A DNA stretch of 64,000 nt from JAVJQS01 sp040218815 (GTDB lineage: Bacteria > Bacteroidota > Bacteroidia > Flavobacteriales_E > Vicingaceae): contig JAVJQS010000003.1 of the NCBI GenBank assembly GCA_040218815.1, forward strand, positions 186,001-250,000, read 5' to 3'. A model generated the notes under the pieces. It was not told the DNA's origin. It saw only the letters and a program-made list of their open reading frames with translations, and ran no database searches. Made by a program: the position numbers and the translations under genes. Positions within the stretch are counted from its first letter, which is position 1, and each line of letters starts with the position of its first letter. Below, in pieces: positions 28,469-37,242 of the stretch.

Positions 28469-29776
28469 TTAACCTCCAAAATCATCAAAGGCAACCAATT
28501 CATCAGGCACACCCCAATCTTCGCACATTTTTAATACGGCTTGGTTCATCATAGGTGGACCACAGAAGTAATATTCAATTTCTTCAGGAGCGTCATGATC
28601 TACTAGGTAATTATCAATCACTGCTTGGTGCACAAACCCTAAAAAGCCATCACCTTCTCCATCTAAACCATCTTTTACTTTCCAATTGTCTTCATCTGTT
28701 GGTTCAGAAAGCACCATATAAAATTTAAAATTTGGAAAATCCTTTTCTAAGGCTTTAAAATGATCAATGTAAAACAATTCTCTTCGAGAACGTCCACCAT
28801 ACCAATATGAAACTTTTCTACCAGTTTTGATGGTTCTGAACAAGTGATATAAGTGAGAACGCATTGGTGCCATCCCTGCTCCTCCTCCGATGTATAACAT
28901 CTCTGCATTGGTGTCCTTAATAAAGAACTCACCATAAGGCCCTGACACTGTTACTTTGTCCCCTTTTTTCTGATTGTAGATGTAAGAAGAAGCAATTCCT
29001 GGATTTACATTCATCCAAGCATTTTTATCTCTGTCCCATGGTGGAGTAGCAATACGAACGTTTAACATAATTCTTCGACCCTCTGCAGGGTATGAAGCCA
29101 TGGAATAAGCACGTTCAACTACTTCATCATTTTTCATTTGTAATGGCCATAAACCAAACTTATCCCATTCCTTTTTAAATTTATCAGGCTCACCAGGATG
29201 CTCTTCAGGATGGGCTTCGATGTCCATATCTTCAAAATTTACAACGCTCTTAGGAATTTCAATTTGAATATAACCCCCTGCTCTGTAGTCCATATCTTCA
29301 GGAAGCTCAACAATAAATTCCTTGATAAAAGATGCTACACTGTAATTAGAAACAACGGTTGCTTCCCATTTCTTAATACCAAATACTTCTTCGGGAACTT
29401 CCACTTCCATGTTTTCCTTCACCTTTACTTGGCAACCTAATCTCCAGTCTTCTTGGATCTCTTTTCTCGAGAAATAAGGCTTTTCAGTTGGTAAAATCTC
29501 ACCACCACCACTTTTTACTTGACATTTGCACATCGCGCAAGTACCACCGCCACCGCAAGCAGAAGGTAAAAATATTTTTTGTTCACTCAAAGTAGAAAGT
29601 AGGGTGCTTCCAGCACTAACCTCTACCTGCTTTTCTCCATTTATGGTCAACATAACAGGACCTGAATTAGTCAATTTTGCTTTTGCCCAAAGCAAAAGAC
29701 TCACTAAAAGCAATACAACTACCAAGCTAACTGCTACTGCTGCCCCAATTGTTACTGTATTTAAAGCTAATACCAT
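28469..29776 (-). CDS. nqrF: Na+-translocating NADH:quinone reductase subunit F
   Basis: NqrF is the NADH-oxidising entry subunit. One N-terminal membrane helix (about 8-31) precedes a plant-type ferredoxin domain with 2Fe-2S ligands Cys74, Cys80, Cys83 and Cys115 (SACGGGGTCAMCKC and RLGCQ). An FAD domain follows (RAYSMASYP, VSGPYGEFF), then an NADH-binding domain (MLYIGGGAGMAPMRSHL, EYYFCGPPMM). The 435-residue length is normal. It is the last gene of nqrABCDEF, just before the terminator. Confidence 0.97.
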   Translation of the reverse strand: MVLALNTVTIGAAVAVSLVVVLLLVSLLLWAKAKLTNSGPVMLTINGEKQVEVSAGSTLLSTLSEQKIFLPSACGGGGTCAMCKCQVKSGGGEILPTEKPYFSRKEIQEDWRLGCQVKVKENMEVEVPEEVFGIKKWEATVVSNYSVASFIKEFIVELPEDMDYRAGGYIQIEIPKSVVNFEDMDIEAHPEEHPGEPDKFKKEWDKFGLWPLQMKNDEVVERAYSMASYPAEGRRIMLNVRIATPPWDRDKNAWMNVNPGIASSYIYNQKKGDKVTVSGPYGEFFIKDTNAEMLYIGGGAGMAPMRSHLYHLFRTIKTGRKVSYWYGGRSRRELFYIDHFKALEKDFPNFKFYMVLSEPTDEDNWKVKDGLDGEGDGFLGFVHQAVIDNYLVDHDAPEEIEYYFCGPPMMNQAVLKMCEDWGVPDELVAFDDFGG

Positions 29777-29798
29777 AATATCTTATTTTATCTCTTAA

Positions 29799-30413
29799 TT
29801 ATAATTCGATTCCCATAAAACTCATAAAAGCAATTCCCATCAATCCAGTTAGGATAAAGGTAATGCCCAATCCTCTAAGCGGAGCTGGAACATTAGAGTA
29901 ACGGATTTTTTCGCGAATTGCTGCAATTGCTACAATCGCTAAAAACCACCCAACACCTGACCCTAATCCAAACACAGTAGCTTCTCCAATGTTCGCATAT
30001 TGACGCTCTTGCATAAATAAAGAACCTCCTAAAATAGAACAGTTCACTGCGATTAATGGCAAGAAAATTCCCAATGCGCCATAAAGGGCTGGAGCAAATT
30101 TTTCAACGGCCATTTCAACTAATTGCACCATTGAGGCAATTACTGCAATAAACATAATGAAACTTAAGAAGCTCAAGTCTACATCTGCAAAACCTTCGCC
30201 CATCCAAGAAAGAGCGCCTTCCTTTAGTACATAATTTTCTAATAAATAGTTGATCGGCACTGTAATTCCCAAAACAAAAATTACTGCTGCACCTAATCCT
30301 ACTCCAGTTTTAACTGTTTTGGAAACAGCCAAATAAGAACACATTCCTAAGAAGTATGCGAAAATCATGTTGTCGATAAAGATCGACTTGATGAAAATAT
30401 TTACGTATTCCAT
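29799..30413 (-). CDS. nqrE: Na+-translocating NADH:quinone reductase subunit E
   Basis: A 204-residue integral membrane subunit with six hydrophobic segments. Motifs [18 protein letters not shown] and [18 protein letters not shown] carry the two conserved cysteines that, with two in NqrD, are known to hold an intramembrane iron-sulfur centre. Gaps to nqrF (22 nt) and nqrD (18 nt) are short, as expected of one operon. Confidence 0.97.
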   Translation of the reverse strand: MEYVNIFIKSIFIDNMIFAYFLGMCSYLAVSKTVKTGVGLGAAVIFVLGITVPINYLLENYVLKEGALSWMGEGFADVDLSFLSFIMFIAVIASMVQLVEMAVEKFAPALYGALGIFLPLIAVNCSILGGSLFMQERQYANIGEATVFGLGSGVGWFLAIVAIAAIREKIRYSNVPAPLRGLGITFILTGLMGIAFMSFMGIEL

Positions 30414-30431
30414 GATATATCTTTTCTAAAA

Positions 30432-31112
30432 TTAATTTTCTTCGATTAGTTTGGTGTTTCTTGAACGTTGCACCCAAATGATAATTCCAACAGTAATCAA
30501 TGCCATAGGAGGCAGAATCATCAAGCCGTTATCTGCGTACCCAAAATCATAGAAGGATTGTGGAATCAATTGAAATCCCCACAACTTTCCTGAACCAAAA
30601 AATTCACGAACAACTGCTACAGCAATTAAAATCCAACCATAACCTGCTGCATTACCAATGGCATCTAAAAACGAAGGCCAAGCCTTATTTCCCAAAGCAA
30701 AAGCTTCTAAACGTCCCATGATGATACAGTTTGTGATAATTAGCCCAACGAATACAGAAAGCTGTTTACTAACATCGTATAAAAAAGCTTTTAAGAATTG
30801 ATCTACCAAGATTACAAGGGCAGCAACAATCACCAATTGTACGATAATTCGAACTCTACTTGGAATCAAATTCCTCATCCAAGAAACAATTAAGTTGGCA
30901 CCTATCATTACAAAAAGCACCGATACTGCCATTACAAAAGATGGCTTTACTTGTACAGTAATTGCCAAAGCTGAACAAATTCCCAACACCTGTATGGTAA
31001 TTGGGTTGTCATCATTTAATGGGTCAGAAAGTAGTCGTTTATTCTTTGTTGAGAATAAAGGTTCTTTTGGTTCTACTGCAACTTCTTGTGTTGCTTCTGC
31101 TGTTTCACTCAT
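30432..31112 (-). CDS. nqrD: Na+-translocating NADH:quinone reductase subunit D
   Basis: A 226-residue membrane subunit paralogous to NqrE, with six helices. LGICSALAITVQVKPSFVMA and LIITNCIIMGRLEAFA contain the two conserved cysteines of the shared NqrD/NqrE iron-sulfur site. The N-terminal 30 residues are an acidic and charged extension (MSETAEATQEVAVEPKEPLF) longer than in Vibrio. It lies between nqrC and nqrE with about 20-nt gaps. Confidence 0.97.
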   Translation of the reverse strand: MSETAEATQEVAVEPKEPLFSTKNKRLLSDPLNDDNPITIQVLGICSALAITVQVKPSFVMAVSVLFVMIGANLIVSWMRNLIPSRVRIIVQLVIVAALVILVDQFLKAFLYDVSKQLSVFVGLIITNCIIMGRLEAFALGNKAWPSFLDAIGNAAGYGWILIAVAVVREFFGSGKLWGFQLIPQSFYDFGYADNGLMILPPMALITVGIIIWVQRSRNTKLIEEN

Positions 31113-31134
31113 CTCTTTTTTACTTTTTATTGAA

Positions 31135-31857
31135 TTAAAGGGCAGCTTTCAAATTGCCTTTAAAGTAAGGTACATAAACATTTAAGGTTCTTTCCATCAT
31201 TTCGCCAACTCCTTTAGAAGTAATTGTACCTCCAGATATTCCATCTACTAAATGATCTTGTCCTTCTACATCAGTTCCGCCTTTTACAACGTCAACAGAC
31301 ACAAACTCTCCACTTTCATTAAAAATAGTTTTTCCAATGAATCGCTCTTGAAACCAGGTTTCACTGATTTCAGCTCCTAATCCTGGAGTTTCTGTCTTGT
31401 GGTCGAAAGTTGAACCGTAAACGGTATTCATGTCACCATTAAAAGCAACATAACCCCATATTGGACCCCAAAGACCTTTTCCTGCTAAAGGAACAATGTA
31501 CTTTCTTTCACCACCATCTTCAAAAACAAATAAAGGATAGTGACGGTCTTCAGCAGCCATGGTTTTATATTCCTTAACTGCATCAATATCAAATGCAGTA
31601 AGGTTTGGGAAGTCTGTTACAACTCCTTCGCTATTCAATAATTTTTGTTCAACAATGTATTTGTCAAACTTTTCTTTTGCTTCTTCAGGAGTTGACTCAA
31701 TTTTAACTGTTGCCAAAATATTTTGCATTTTCTCCAGTCGTACATTTTCTTTCTGCATCGGCTTTAAGCTTTCAGCCGTAAAGGCTAATGCAGCTCCAAC
31801 TACTATTACTAGAATAGCAGAAAAAGCAAAGATGTATCCATTTTTATTTACGTCCAT
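31135..31857 (-). CDS. nqrC: Na+-translocating NADH:quinone reductase subunit C
   Basis: A 240-residue subunit with a single N-terminal membrane helix and a periplasmic FMN domain. The covalent flavinylation site is in DGISGGTITSKGV, where Thr211 corresponds to the FMN-bearing threonine of the SGAT-type motif. PGLGAEISETWF and GPIWGYVAFN are also conserved. Covalent attachment would need an ApbE flavin transferase, which is not in this window. Ten bases separate it from nqrB. Confidence 0.96.
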   Translation of the reverse strand: MDVNKNGYIFAFSAILVIVVGAALAFTAESLKPMQKENVRLEKMQNILATVKIESTPEEAKEKFDKYIVEQKLLNSEGVVTDFPNLTAFDIDAVKEYKTMAAEDRHYPLFVFEDGGERKYIVPLAGKGLWGPIWGYVAFNGDMNTVYGSTFDHKTETPGLGAEISETWFQERFIGKTIFNESGEFVSVDVVKGGTDVEGQDHLVDGISGGTITSKGVGEMMERTLNVYVPYFKGNLKAAL

Positions 31858-31867
31858 ATCTTTATTA

Positions 31868-33067
31868 TTAAGCAGCTATTGCTACTGTTCGTTTCTTTCT
31901 TCTTTTAATGTTTGCTTGAATTACGTAATGATCGATAAGCGGAGCCATTACATTCATAAAGAGTATAGCTAACATAATTCCTTCTGGGTAGGCTGGGTTA
32001 AATACTCGAATCATTATTCCAAGCATCCCAATTAAAAAGCCATAGATGTATTTCCCCGTTGGTGTTTGTGAAGCGGTGACTGGATCAGTAGCCATGAAGA
32101 CAATTCCAAAGGCAAAACCTCCCATTACTAGGTGGTAATGAGCAGGAACATTCATAAATTCATTTGCTCCCCATGCATTAAATAAAAGTCCCATAACATA
32201 AGCTCCAATAACCCCTGAAAGCATGATTTTCCAACTGCCGATTCCGGTAATTAATAAGATTGCTGCTCCAATTAATATGGCCAGCGTTGATGTTTCTCCA
32301 ATAGACCCTGGAATCAATCCCAAGAAAGCGGCCATAAAGGAATCACCATATTGTGCTCCTGCAGCATCGACAAAACCTGAAGATTTTTCAGTAGCCTGAG
32401 CCAATAAAGTTGCTCCGGTTGATCCATCTGCATAGGCCACAGCTTCATTTGTTCCTTCTCCAATCCAAACTTTATCACCCGACATCCAAGTTGGATAAGC
32501 AAAGAATAGAAATGCTCTTGCTGTTAAAGCAACATTCAAAATGTTCATTCCTGTTCCACCAAACACTTCTTTACCGATAATTACTGCAAAAATAGTTGCT
32601 GCTGCCACCATCCACAAAGGAATTTCAACTGGCAAACAGAGTGGAATTAACATGCCGGAAACCAGGAATCCTTCGTTAACTTGATGTTTTTTAATGATTG
32701 CAAAAACAAATTCAACACCCAAACCTGCAGCATAAGAAACGACAACTATTGGCAATACTTTAATAGCGCCATAGATAAACTTATCCATAAAGGAAGCCAT
32801 TTCCCCTAATGCTAAATAATATTGATGCCCTGTGTTCCACATGCCAAATAGCAAAGCTGGTACAAGTGCTATTACCACCATAATCATGGTTCGCTTCATA
32901 TCAATACCATCTCTAATGTGAGAACCGCCCTTTTCTGCTGTGTGACCAGGAACAAATAAAAATGTCTCCAATGCATCAAATGCCGGATAGTATTTTTCAA
33001 GTTTACCACCTTTAACAAAAGAAGGTTTAATGTTTTTTTCTAAGAAATTGTGAATTGGATTACTCAT
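31868..33067 (-). CDS. nqrB: Na+-translocating NADH:quinone reductase subunit B
   Basis: A 399-residue membrane subunit with about ten helices that forms the main Na+ pathway and quinone site. The covalent FMN threonine is Thr220 in YADGSTGATLLAQ. VNEGFLVSGMLIPLCLPVE and FGGTGMNILNVALTARAFLFF are family hallmarks. It follows nqrA by 21 nt. Confidence 0.97.
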   Translation of the reverse strand: MSNPIHNFLEKNIKPSFVKGGKLEKYYPAFDALETFLFVPGHTAEKGGSHIRDGIDMKRTMIMVVIALVPALLFGMWNTGHQYYLALGEMASFMDKFIYGAIKVLPIVVVSYAAGLGVEFVFAIIKKHQVNEGFLVSGMLIPLCLPVEIPLWMVAAATIFAVIIGKEVFGGTGMNILNVALTARAFLFFAYPTWMSGDKVWIGEGTNEAVAYADGSTGATLLAQATEKSSGFVDAAGAQYGDSFMAAFLGLIPGSIGETSTLAILIGAAILLITGIGSWKIMLSGVIGAYVMGLLFNAWGANEFMNVPAHYHLVMGGFAFGIVFMATDPVTASQTPTGKYIYGFLIGMLGIMIRVFNPAYPEGIMLAILFMNVMAPLIDHYVIQANIKRRKKRTVAIAA

Positions 33068-33088
33068 CTTTTAAACTTAAATATTTAA

Positions 33089-34441
33089 TTAACTCATTTC
33101 TTTACGCAACATGGCAAGCCCGTCGCGAACAATGGTTTGGGATGGTATTTTTGAAGTACAAATTGTTTCACAAAGGGCAAAATCTTCAGGTGCCACTTCA
33201 TAAATTCCTAGTTCCTCCATCATTTCTATGTCATCAACAAGTATCGACTTAATTAGTTGTACTGGATAGATATCAAAAGGAAAAACTTTCTCGTATTCTT
33301 CGGTTACAACAAATGGTCGTTCTTCACCATTCATATTTGCTGTTAACTCATATTTTTTATTTGGTTGCAACCAAGAAACTAAAGCTCTAGATAAACTAAA
33401 TTTATCAGGGTTTGGCTTAATCCATCCAAACATTTCTGGTTCACCCCCCTCAGGAATTACAGTCAATTGATAATCGTAAAAACTTAAATAGCCTTCTTTT
33501 TCAATTTTTGTTCCTGTTAATACATTTCCACTGATGTAGCGGTTGTTTCCATCTTTAGTAAAAGCATCAAAAAGTCCTTTTGTGCTTGTTCCTAAAATGG
33601 TTCTATAATATTTTGGGTCTTTTACTTCTGATCCGCAAAGTGCAATAATTCGACTCGCATCAAACTTACCTGTTTCAAAAAGCCTTCCAATAGTAACTAC
33701 ATCTTGTGGCTTAAGCGTCCATACGGTATCTCCTTTTCCAATTGGATTGAAGTGGTGAATTTGAACACCAACATTTCCAGCAGGGTGTGGCCCACTCAAA
33801 TGATGTAATTCAACATTTTTTGCTTGTAAAAATGTCTCATCAGCTTTAGCAGTTCCATGGACTGTTAAATGAACTTTACCTTCTGTTAACTTTGCAAGTG
33901 CATCAATTCCTTTTTGGAAGATAGCCTCTTGACTGTGCAAAATAAAATCATTGTCCGGTGCTAAAGGTGCAGAATCAAAAGCTGAAATAAAGATCGCTTT
34001 TGGATTATCTTTTGGGTTGGCAATAACATCATACGGACGTTGTTTTATAAATGGCCAAACACCACTAGCACACATTTTTTCGATAATTTGCTCTCTATTC
34101 AAAGAACTTGGTTCAGCAGCCTTAAAATCTTTGTATTTAATCTCTTTGTCTGCAATAACAATTACTTCAAGCAATTTCCTTTTCTCGCCTCTTTTAACTT
34201 CAGCAATCTCACCACTCACCGGTGATGTAAACTTTACTTCCTCATGATCTTTATCAAAAAAAAGGACATCACCAGCTTGCACTTCGTCGCCTGGCTTTAC
34301 AATAACTTTTGCTCGAGTGCCTCCAAAATCAGATGGCTTTACGGCAATGGTATCAGGAATTGGTGCGTCTACTAATATTTTTTCAGCTTCTCCGACAAGC
34401 TTAATATCCGCTCCCCTTTTGATTTTAAGGACTTTTGACAT
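33089..34441 (-). CDS. nqrA: Na+-translocating NADH:quinone reductase subunit A
   Basis: A 450-residue peripheral cytoplasmic subunit and first gene of the operon. Typical segments are KIKRGADIKLVG at the start, KPSDFGGTRAKVIVKPGDEV and FTSPVSGEIAEVKRGEKRKL (a biotinyl/lipoyl-like hammerhead), then GPHPAGNVGVQIHHFNP. A candidate promoter box lies 29-36 nt upstream of the start. The operon runs divergently from the T9SS plug gene. Confidence 0.97.
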   Translation of the reverse strand: MSKVLKIKRGADIKLVGEAEKILVDAPIPDTIAVKPSDFGGTRAKVIVKPGDEVQAGDVLFFDKDHEEVKFTSPVSGEIAEVKRGEKRKLLEVIVIADKEIKYKDFKAAEPSSLNREQIIEKMCASGVWPFIKQRPYDVIANPKDNPKAIFISAFDSAPLAPDNDFILHSQEAIFQKGIDALAKLTEGKVHLTVHGTAKADETFLQAKNVELHHLSGPHPAGNVGVQIHHFNPIGKGDTVWTLKPQDVVTIGRLFETGKFDASRIIALCGSEVKDPKYYRTILGTSTKGLFDAFTKDGNNRYISGNVLTGTKIEKEGYLSFYDYQLTVIPEGGEPEMFGWIKPNPDKFSLSRALVSWLQPNKKYELTANMNGEERPFVVTEEYEKVFPFDIYPVQLIKSILVDDIEMMEELGIYEVAPEDFALCETICTSKIPSQTIVRDGLAMLRKEMS

Positions 34442-34469
34442 AATATATGATCAATTCAATTTTCGGCTG

Positions 34470-34477
34470 CAAAAATA
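34470..34477 (-). promoter_or_regulatory. Candidate -7 promoter box for nqr operon
   Basis: On the minus strand the octamer tatttttg matches TAnnTTTG and lies 28 nt before the nqrA ATG. A matching -33 TTTG at the usual spacing is not obvious, so the assignment is tentative. Confidence 0.35.
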
Positions 34478-34634
34478 GTACTTCTCTCAAATTAGAACCT
34501 ATTTTATCAAAGATTTTTAAACATTGAATTAACAGGGATTAGAAGTGTCTCTTTCAAAGGTATAAAAACAAAGGCAATATGAACCATAATATTGCTGTTT
34601 GTTTATCTAATTTTAGGCTTTAAAAATTTCCTTA

Positions 34635-36026
34635 ATGAAGATTTCTATTTCTAACATCCTTATCACTATTGGCTTTTTATTTCTTGCTAATTCTTGTAAA
34701 ACAAGCTCCTCCACTTCTGCCAGCAATCAAAGTGAAGTATTTGACGAGGCTAGACCACAAAAAGAAACAGTAGACCAACTTGAGCAAGAGCAAGAGGCGG
34801 CTGCAACGAACTACCTGCAGTATCGGGACCATGTATACAAAGAAAACATAGGTACCCCACAACTTTTCGTAAAGGGCGACCAGATGACTTATCCGGTAAT
34901 TTTTCTTGGCTCAGGAAGGCAATTGGAGTTGCATTTTGATGATTTAAGTAGTGAATTTCAAGTCTACAATTATAAATACATCCATTGCAATGCCAATTGG
35001 GAGCCTTCAGGTTTAACCGAGCAAGAGTACTTGTCGGGTTTTTTAAATGGTTTTATTGAAGAGTATGAATACTCCTTCAATACCCTATTTTCTTACATTA
35101 ATTATTCGCTCATTTTCCCAAACCAAGAAACACAGTTCACACTTTCTGGAAATTACCTGTTGCTGGTTTATGCTAACAATGATGAGGAAGACCTAGTGCT
35201 TTCAAAACGTTTTTATGTGGTGGATGAGAAAGTAAGTATAAAGTCTAGTATAAAAATGGCTACTCTCGCCCGCTTTAGAGACTATAAACAAGAAATTGAT
35301 TTTACACTGAACCACGAAGGCTACAACATTCAAGACCCTTATGCAGATTTAAAAGTAGTGATTTCTCAAAATCGCAGGTGGGATAATGCGATAGACGACT
35401 TAAAACCTCTTTTTGTTAAAACACCTGAATTAGTTTACAACTATGAAGATGATAACTTATTTGATGGCAATAACGAGTACCGTTTTTTTGATACCAAAGA
35501 TTTAAGGTACCAATCGATGAATGTTGATGGCATTCAAATCATGGACAAGAAAACACATGTTTATTTATTGCCAGAAGAGCCACGTTCCTTCAAACGCTAT
35601 TTTTTCCAGCAAGACTTGAACGGTCGACGACTAATTAAAAGAGACGAAAGCAGAGACGCCAATCGAGAAGCAGACTACATGTTGGCACATTTCACCCTTA
35701 AGCGAGCAGCAAAAGTACCTGGTGGCGATGTATATGTCTTTGGAGAATTGAGCGATTGGGAATTTAAAGACGCTTTTAAAATGGACTATGTGGAAGTGAA
35801 TAATGAATATGTAACCACTGCCAAATTAAAACAAGGCTATTACAATTACAATTATGTTTTTCTGCCTCATGGAAAAAATAAAGGAGACATGTCGGTAATT
35901 GAAGGGACACATGCCGAAACCGAGAATGATTATTATTTCTTTGTCTATCATCGACAAAACGGTGAGATTTATGATCGATTGGTTGGGTTTGATATCAAAA
36001 ATTCAAACGCCAATTCAGGGAATTAA
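34635..36026 (+). CDS. Type IX secretion system plug-type protein (DUF5103)
   Basis: A 463-residue lipoprotein (signal ending LFLANSCKT) with the DUF5103 arrangement. N-terminal beta-sandwich segments come first (PVIFLGSGRQLELHFDDLSS, YKYIHCNANWEPSGLTEQEY, FTLSGNYLLLVYAN). A C-terminal immunoglobulin-like part follows (YVFGELSDWEFKDAFKM, KQGYYNYNYVFLP). Members were identified as the periplasmic Plug that closes the SprA translocon of T9SS between substrates. Linkage to T9SS cargo genes elsewhere in the window is consistent. It is transcribed divergently from nqr. Confidence 0.87.
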   Translation: MKISISNILITIGFLFLANSCKTSSSTSASNQSEVFDEARPQKETVDQLEQEQEAAATNYLQYRDHVYKENIGTPQLFVKGDQMTYPVIFLGSGRQLELHFDDLSSEFQVYNYKYIHCNANWEPSGLTEQEYLSGFLNGFIEEYEYSFNTLFSYINYSLIFPNQETQFTLSGNYLLLVYANNDEEDLVLSKRFYVVDEKVSIKSSIKMATLARFRDYKQEIDFTLNHEGYNIQDPYADLKVVISQNRRWDNAIDDLKPLFVKTPELVYNYEDDNLFDGNNEYRFFDTKDLRYQSMNVDGIQIMDKKTHVYLLPEEPRSFKRYFFQQDLNGRRLIKRDESRDANREADYMLAHFTLKRAAKVPGGDVYVFGELSDWEFKDAFKMDYVEVNNEYVTTAKLKQGYYNYNYVFLPHGKNKGDMSVIEGTHAETENDYYFFVYHRQNGEIYDRLVGFDIKNSNANSGN

Positions 36027-36077
36027 ATCGGGTTTTTATAATTGTTTTCTAAACGAATAAATCCAAAATTTCAGTTT

Positions 36078-36120
36078 TGATTATTTCCTTTTTTCTTGAT
36101 AAAAAAGAAAGAAAAAATCA
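36078..36120. repeat. Imperfect A/T hairpin at left end of non-coding element
   Basis: A pyrimidine-rich arm (tgattatttccttttttctt) is followed, with almost no loop, by a purine-rich arm (aaaaaagaaagaaaaaatca). They pair with a few mismatches. It opens a stretch of about 770 nt without genes (36027-36851) and is mirrored by a similar hairpin at 36710-36755. Confidence 0.6.
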
Positions 36121-36348
36121 AGACGGAAATAAGCTCTGACCGCTGTTCCGTCCTCCCACCCAGACCGCTGTTCAACGAATTTATCTGTAGGTGCTCTTGT
36201 ATTGGTTATCTACAACTGCTTGTTTACTATTCTAATCCTATTTTCCAATTCCAATAATAATTAATTGGCCCTTTTTAGTTTTTAGGTTTGGAACGAACTT
36301 ATACCATTTTAACTTTCCAATGTCGTTAAGCCATTTCTTTAAAGTATA

Positions 36349-36540
36349 ATGCCGATGTAGTTTTTAAGGAGCATTTATGCGACATTTAAAATCACAATCG
36401 GTATAAATGGGGTTAATGATTGAAGAAGCTCAAAAGCATGCCTTTTGAGATCACTGAAATCATCGCTATTTATACCGATTTAACTCATAAAAAGTCGCAT
36501 ACTTCCTTCATCGTCTGCTCCTTTATGAGTAATTCGGCAT
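36349..36540. repeat. Nested fold-back (long imperfect palindrome), about 192 bp
   Basis: Five pairs of complementary arms are perfectly nested around one centre near 36440: atgccga (36349)/tcggcat (36534), aaggagca (36366)/tgctcctt (36516), atgcgac (36377)/gtcgcat (36494), aatcggtataaat (36396)/atttataccgatt (36468), ctcaaaag (36429)/cttttgag (36442). The coordinate sums are nearly constant. A further tttaaagt pairing is possible outside. No open frame fits. It could be a MITE-like insertion, a structured RNA or the scar of an inverted duplication. Confidence 0.85.
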
Positions 36541-36592
36541 AAAACAATAATAACTTTAAAATATTTTCAATAAAAGTTATTGCTGCAACCTG

Positions 36593-36662
36593 TCTAGGCT
36601 GATCGAGATTGCAAAGCTTAAGTTTTAGGAGCGGAAGACTTAAAAACTAAAACCGGCCTAGA
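36593..36662. repeat. Second fold-back in the same non-coding stretch
   Basis: The arms tctaggc (36593) and gcctaga (36656) enclose a weaker inner pair, gttttag (36622) and ctaaaac (36647). It lies about 50 nt after the larger fold-back. No gene is seen between it and the hairpin at 36710. Confidence 0.55.
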
Positions 36663-36709
36663 ATCGCTGCCTGCCTTAGCACTTGCTTGTGGAAGGATGG
36701 CAGGTTTTG

Positions 36710-36755
36710 TTTACTTTTTTCTCCCGAAAGATATCGGGAAATGGAAAAAAGTAAA
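36710..36755. repeat. Two-tier hairpin at right end of non-coding element
   Basis: The outer arms tttactttttt and aaaaaagtaaa enclose inner arms cccga and tcggg (36723-36738). A short ctgcc/ggcag pair lies just to its left (36671-36703). Together with 36078-36120 it brackets the fold-back region before apaG. Confidence 0.6.
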
Positions 36756-36851
36756 AAGAAAATTATGGAAGCAATTCATTCCTTTTATTCTGGTGCAACA
36801 AAATAGTAAATGCTTTAATTGAACAATAATGATTTTTTATTAATATTGAAC

Positions 36852-37238
36852 ATGCCCAAAAGTGTAAGCAACGATATATTAGTAAGTGCTGTTCCCAATT
36901 TTGTTGAAAGTCATTCAAAACCAACTAGTCAGGAATTTTTATTTAGCTATCACATAAAAATTGAGAACTCAGGAAGCTCTGTTATTCAGTTGCTGAGCCG
37001 TCATTGGTTTATTTTTGACTCCAACGGAGAATATGCTGAAGTGAAAGGTGAGGGAGTGATTGGTTTACAACCAATAATTCACCCTGGGCAAACACATGAA
37101 TACGATTCTTTTTGCAATTTAAAAACCGACATGGGCATGATGTGGGGTAGTTACTTAATGAAACGAATAGATGATGATTCAATTTTTAAAGTAAATATCC
37201 CTGAATTTCACTTGATTGTGCCGTCTAGGCTAAATTAA
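36852..37238 (+). CDS. apaG: ApaG family protein
   Basis: A 128-residue beta-sandwich protein. The core (FLFSYHIKIENSGSSVIQLL, SRHWFIFDSNGEYAEVKGEG, VIGLQPIIHPGQTHEYDS, MMWGSYLM) matches ApaG, whose E. coli member influences Co2+ resistance and Mg2+ efflux phenotypes. A longer frame begins with TTG at 36819, but the ATG at 36852 (MPKSVSND) gives the family's normal length. The next gene starts 4 nt downstream, so the four genes to 39018 probably form an operon. Confidence 0.9.
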   Translation: MPKSVSNDILVSAVPNFVESHSKPTSQEFLFSYHIKIENSGSSVIQLLSRHWFIFDSNGEYAEVKGEGVIGLQPIIHPGQTHEYDSFCNLKTDMGMMWGSYLMKRIDDDSIFKVNIPEFHLIVPSRLN

Positions 37239-37242
37239 GCGC

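Noticed and set aside
36027..36851. Hidden small gene in the long gap before apaG
   Set aside because: No frame with a start and protein-like composition was found; the sequence is dominated by inverted repeats.
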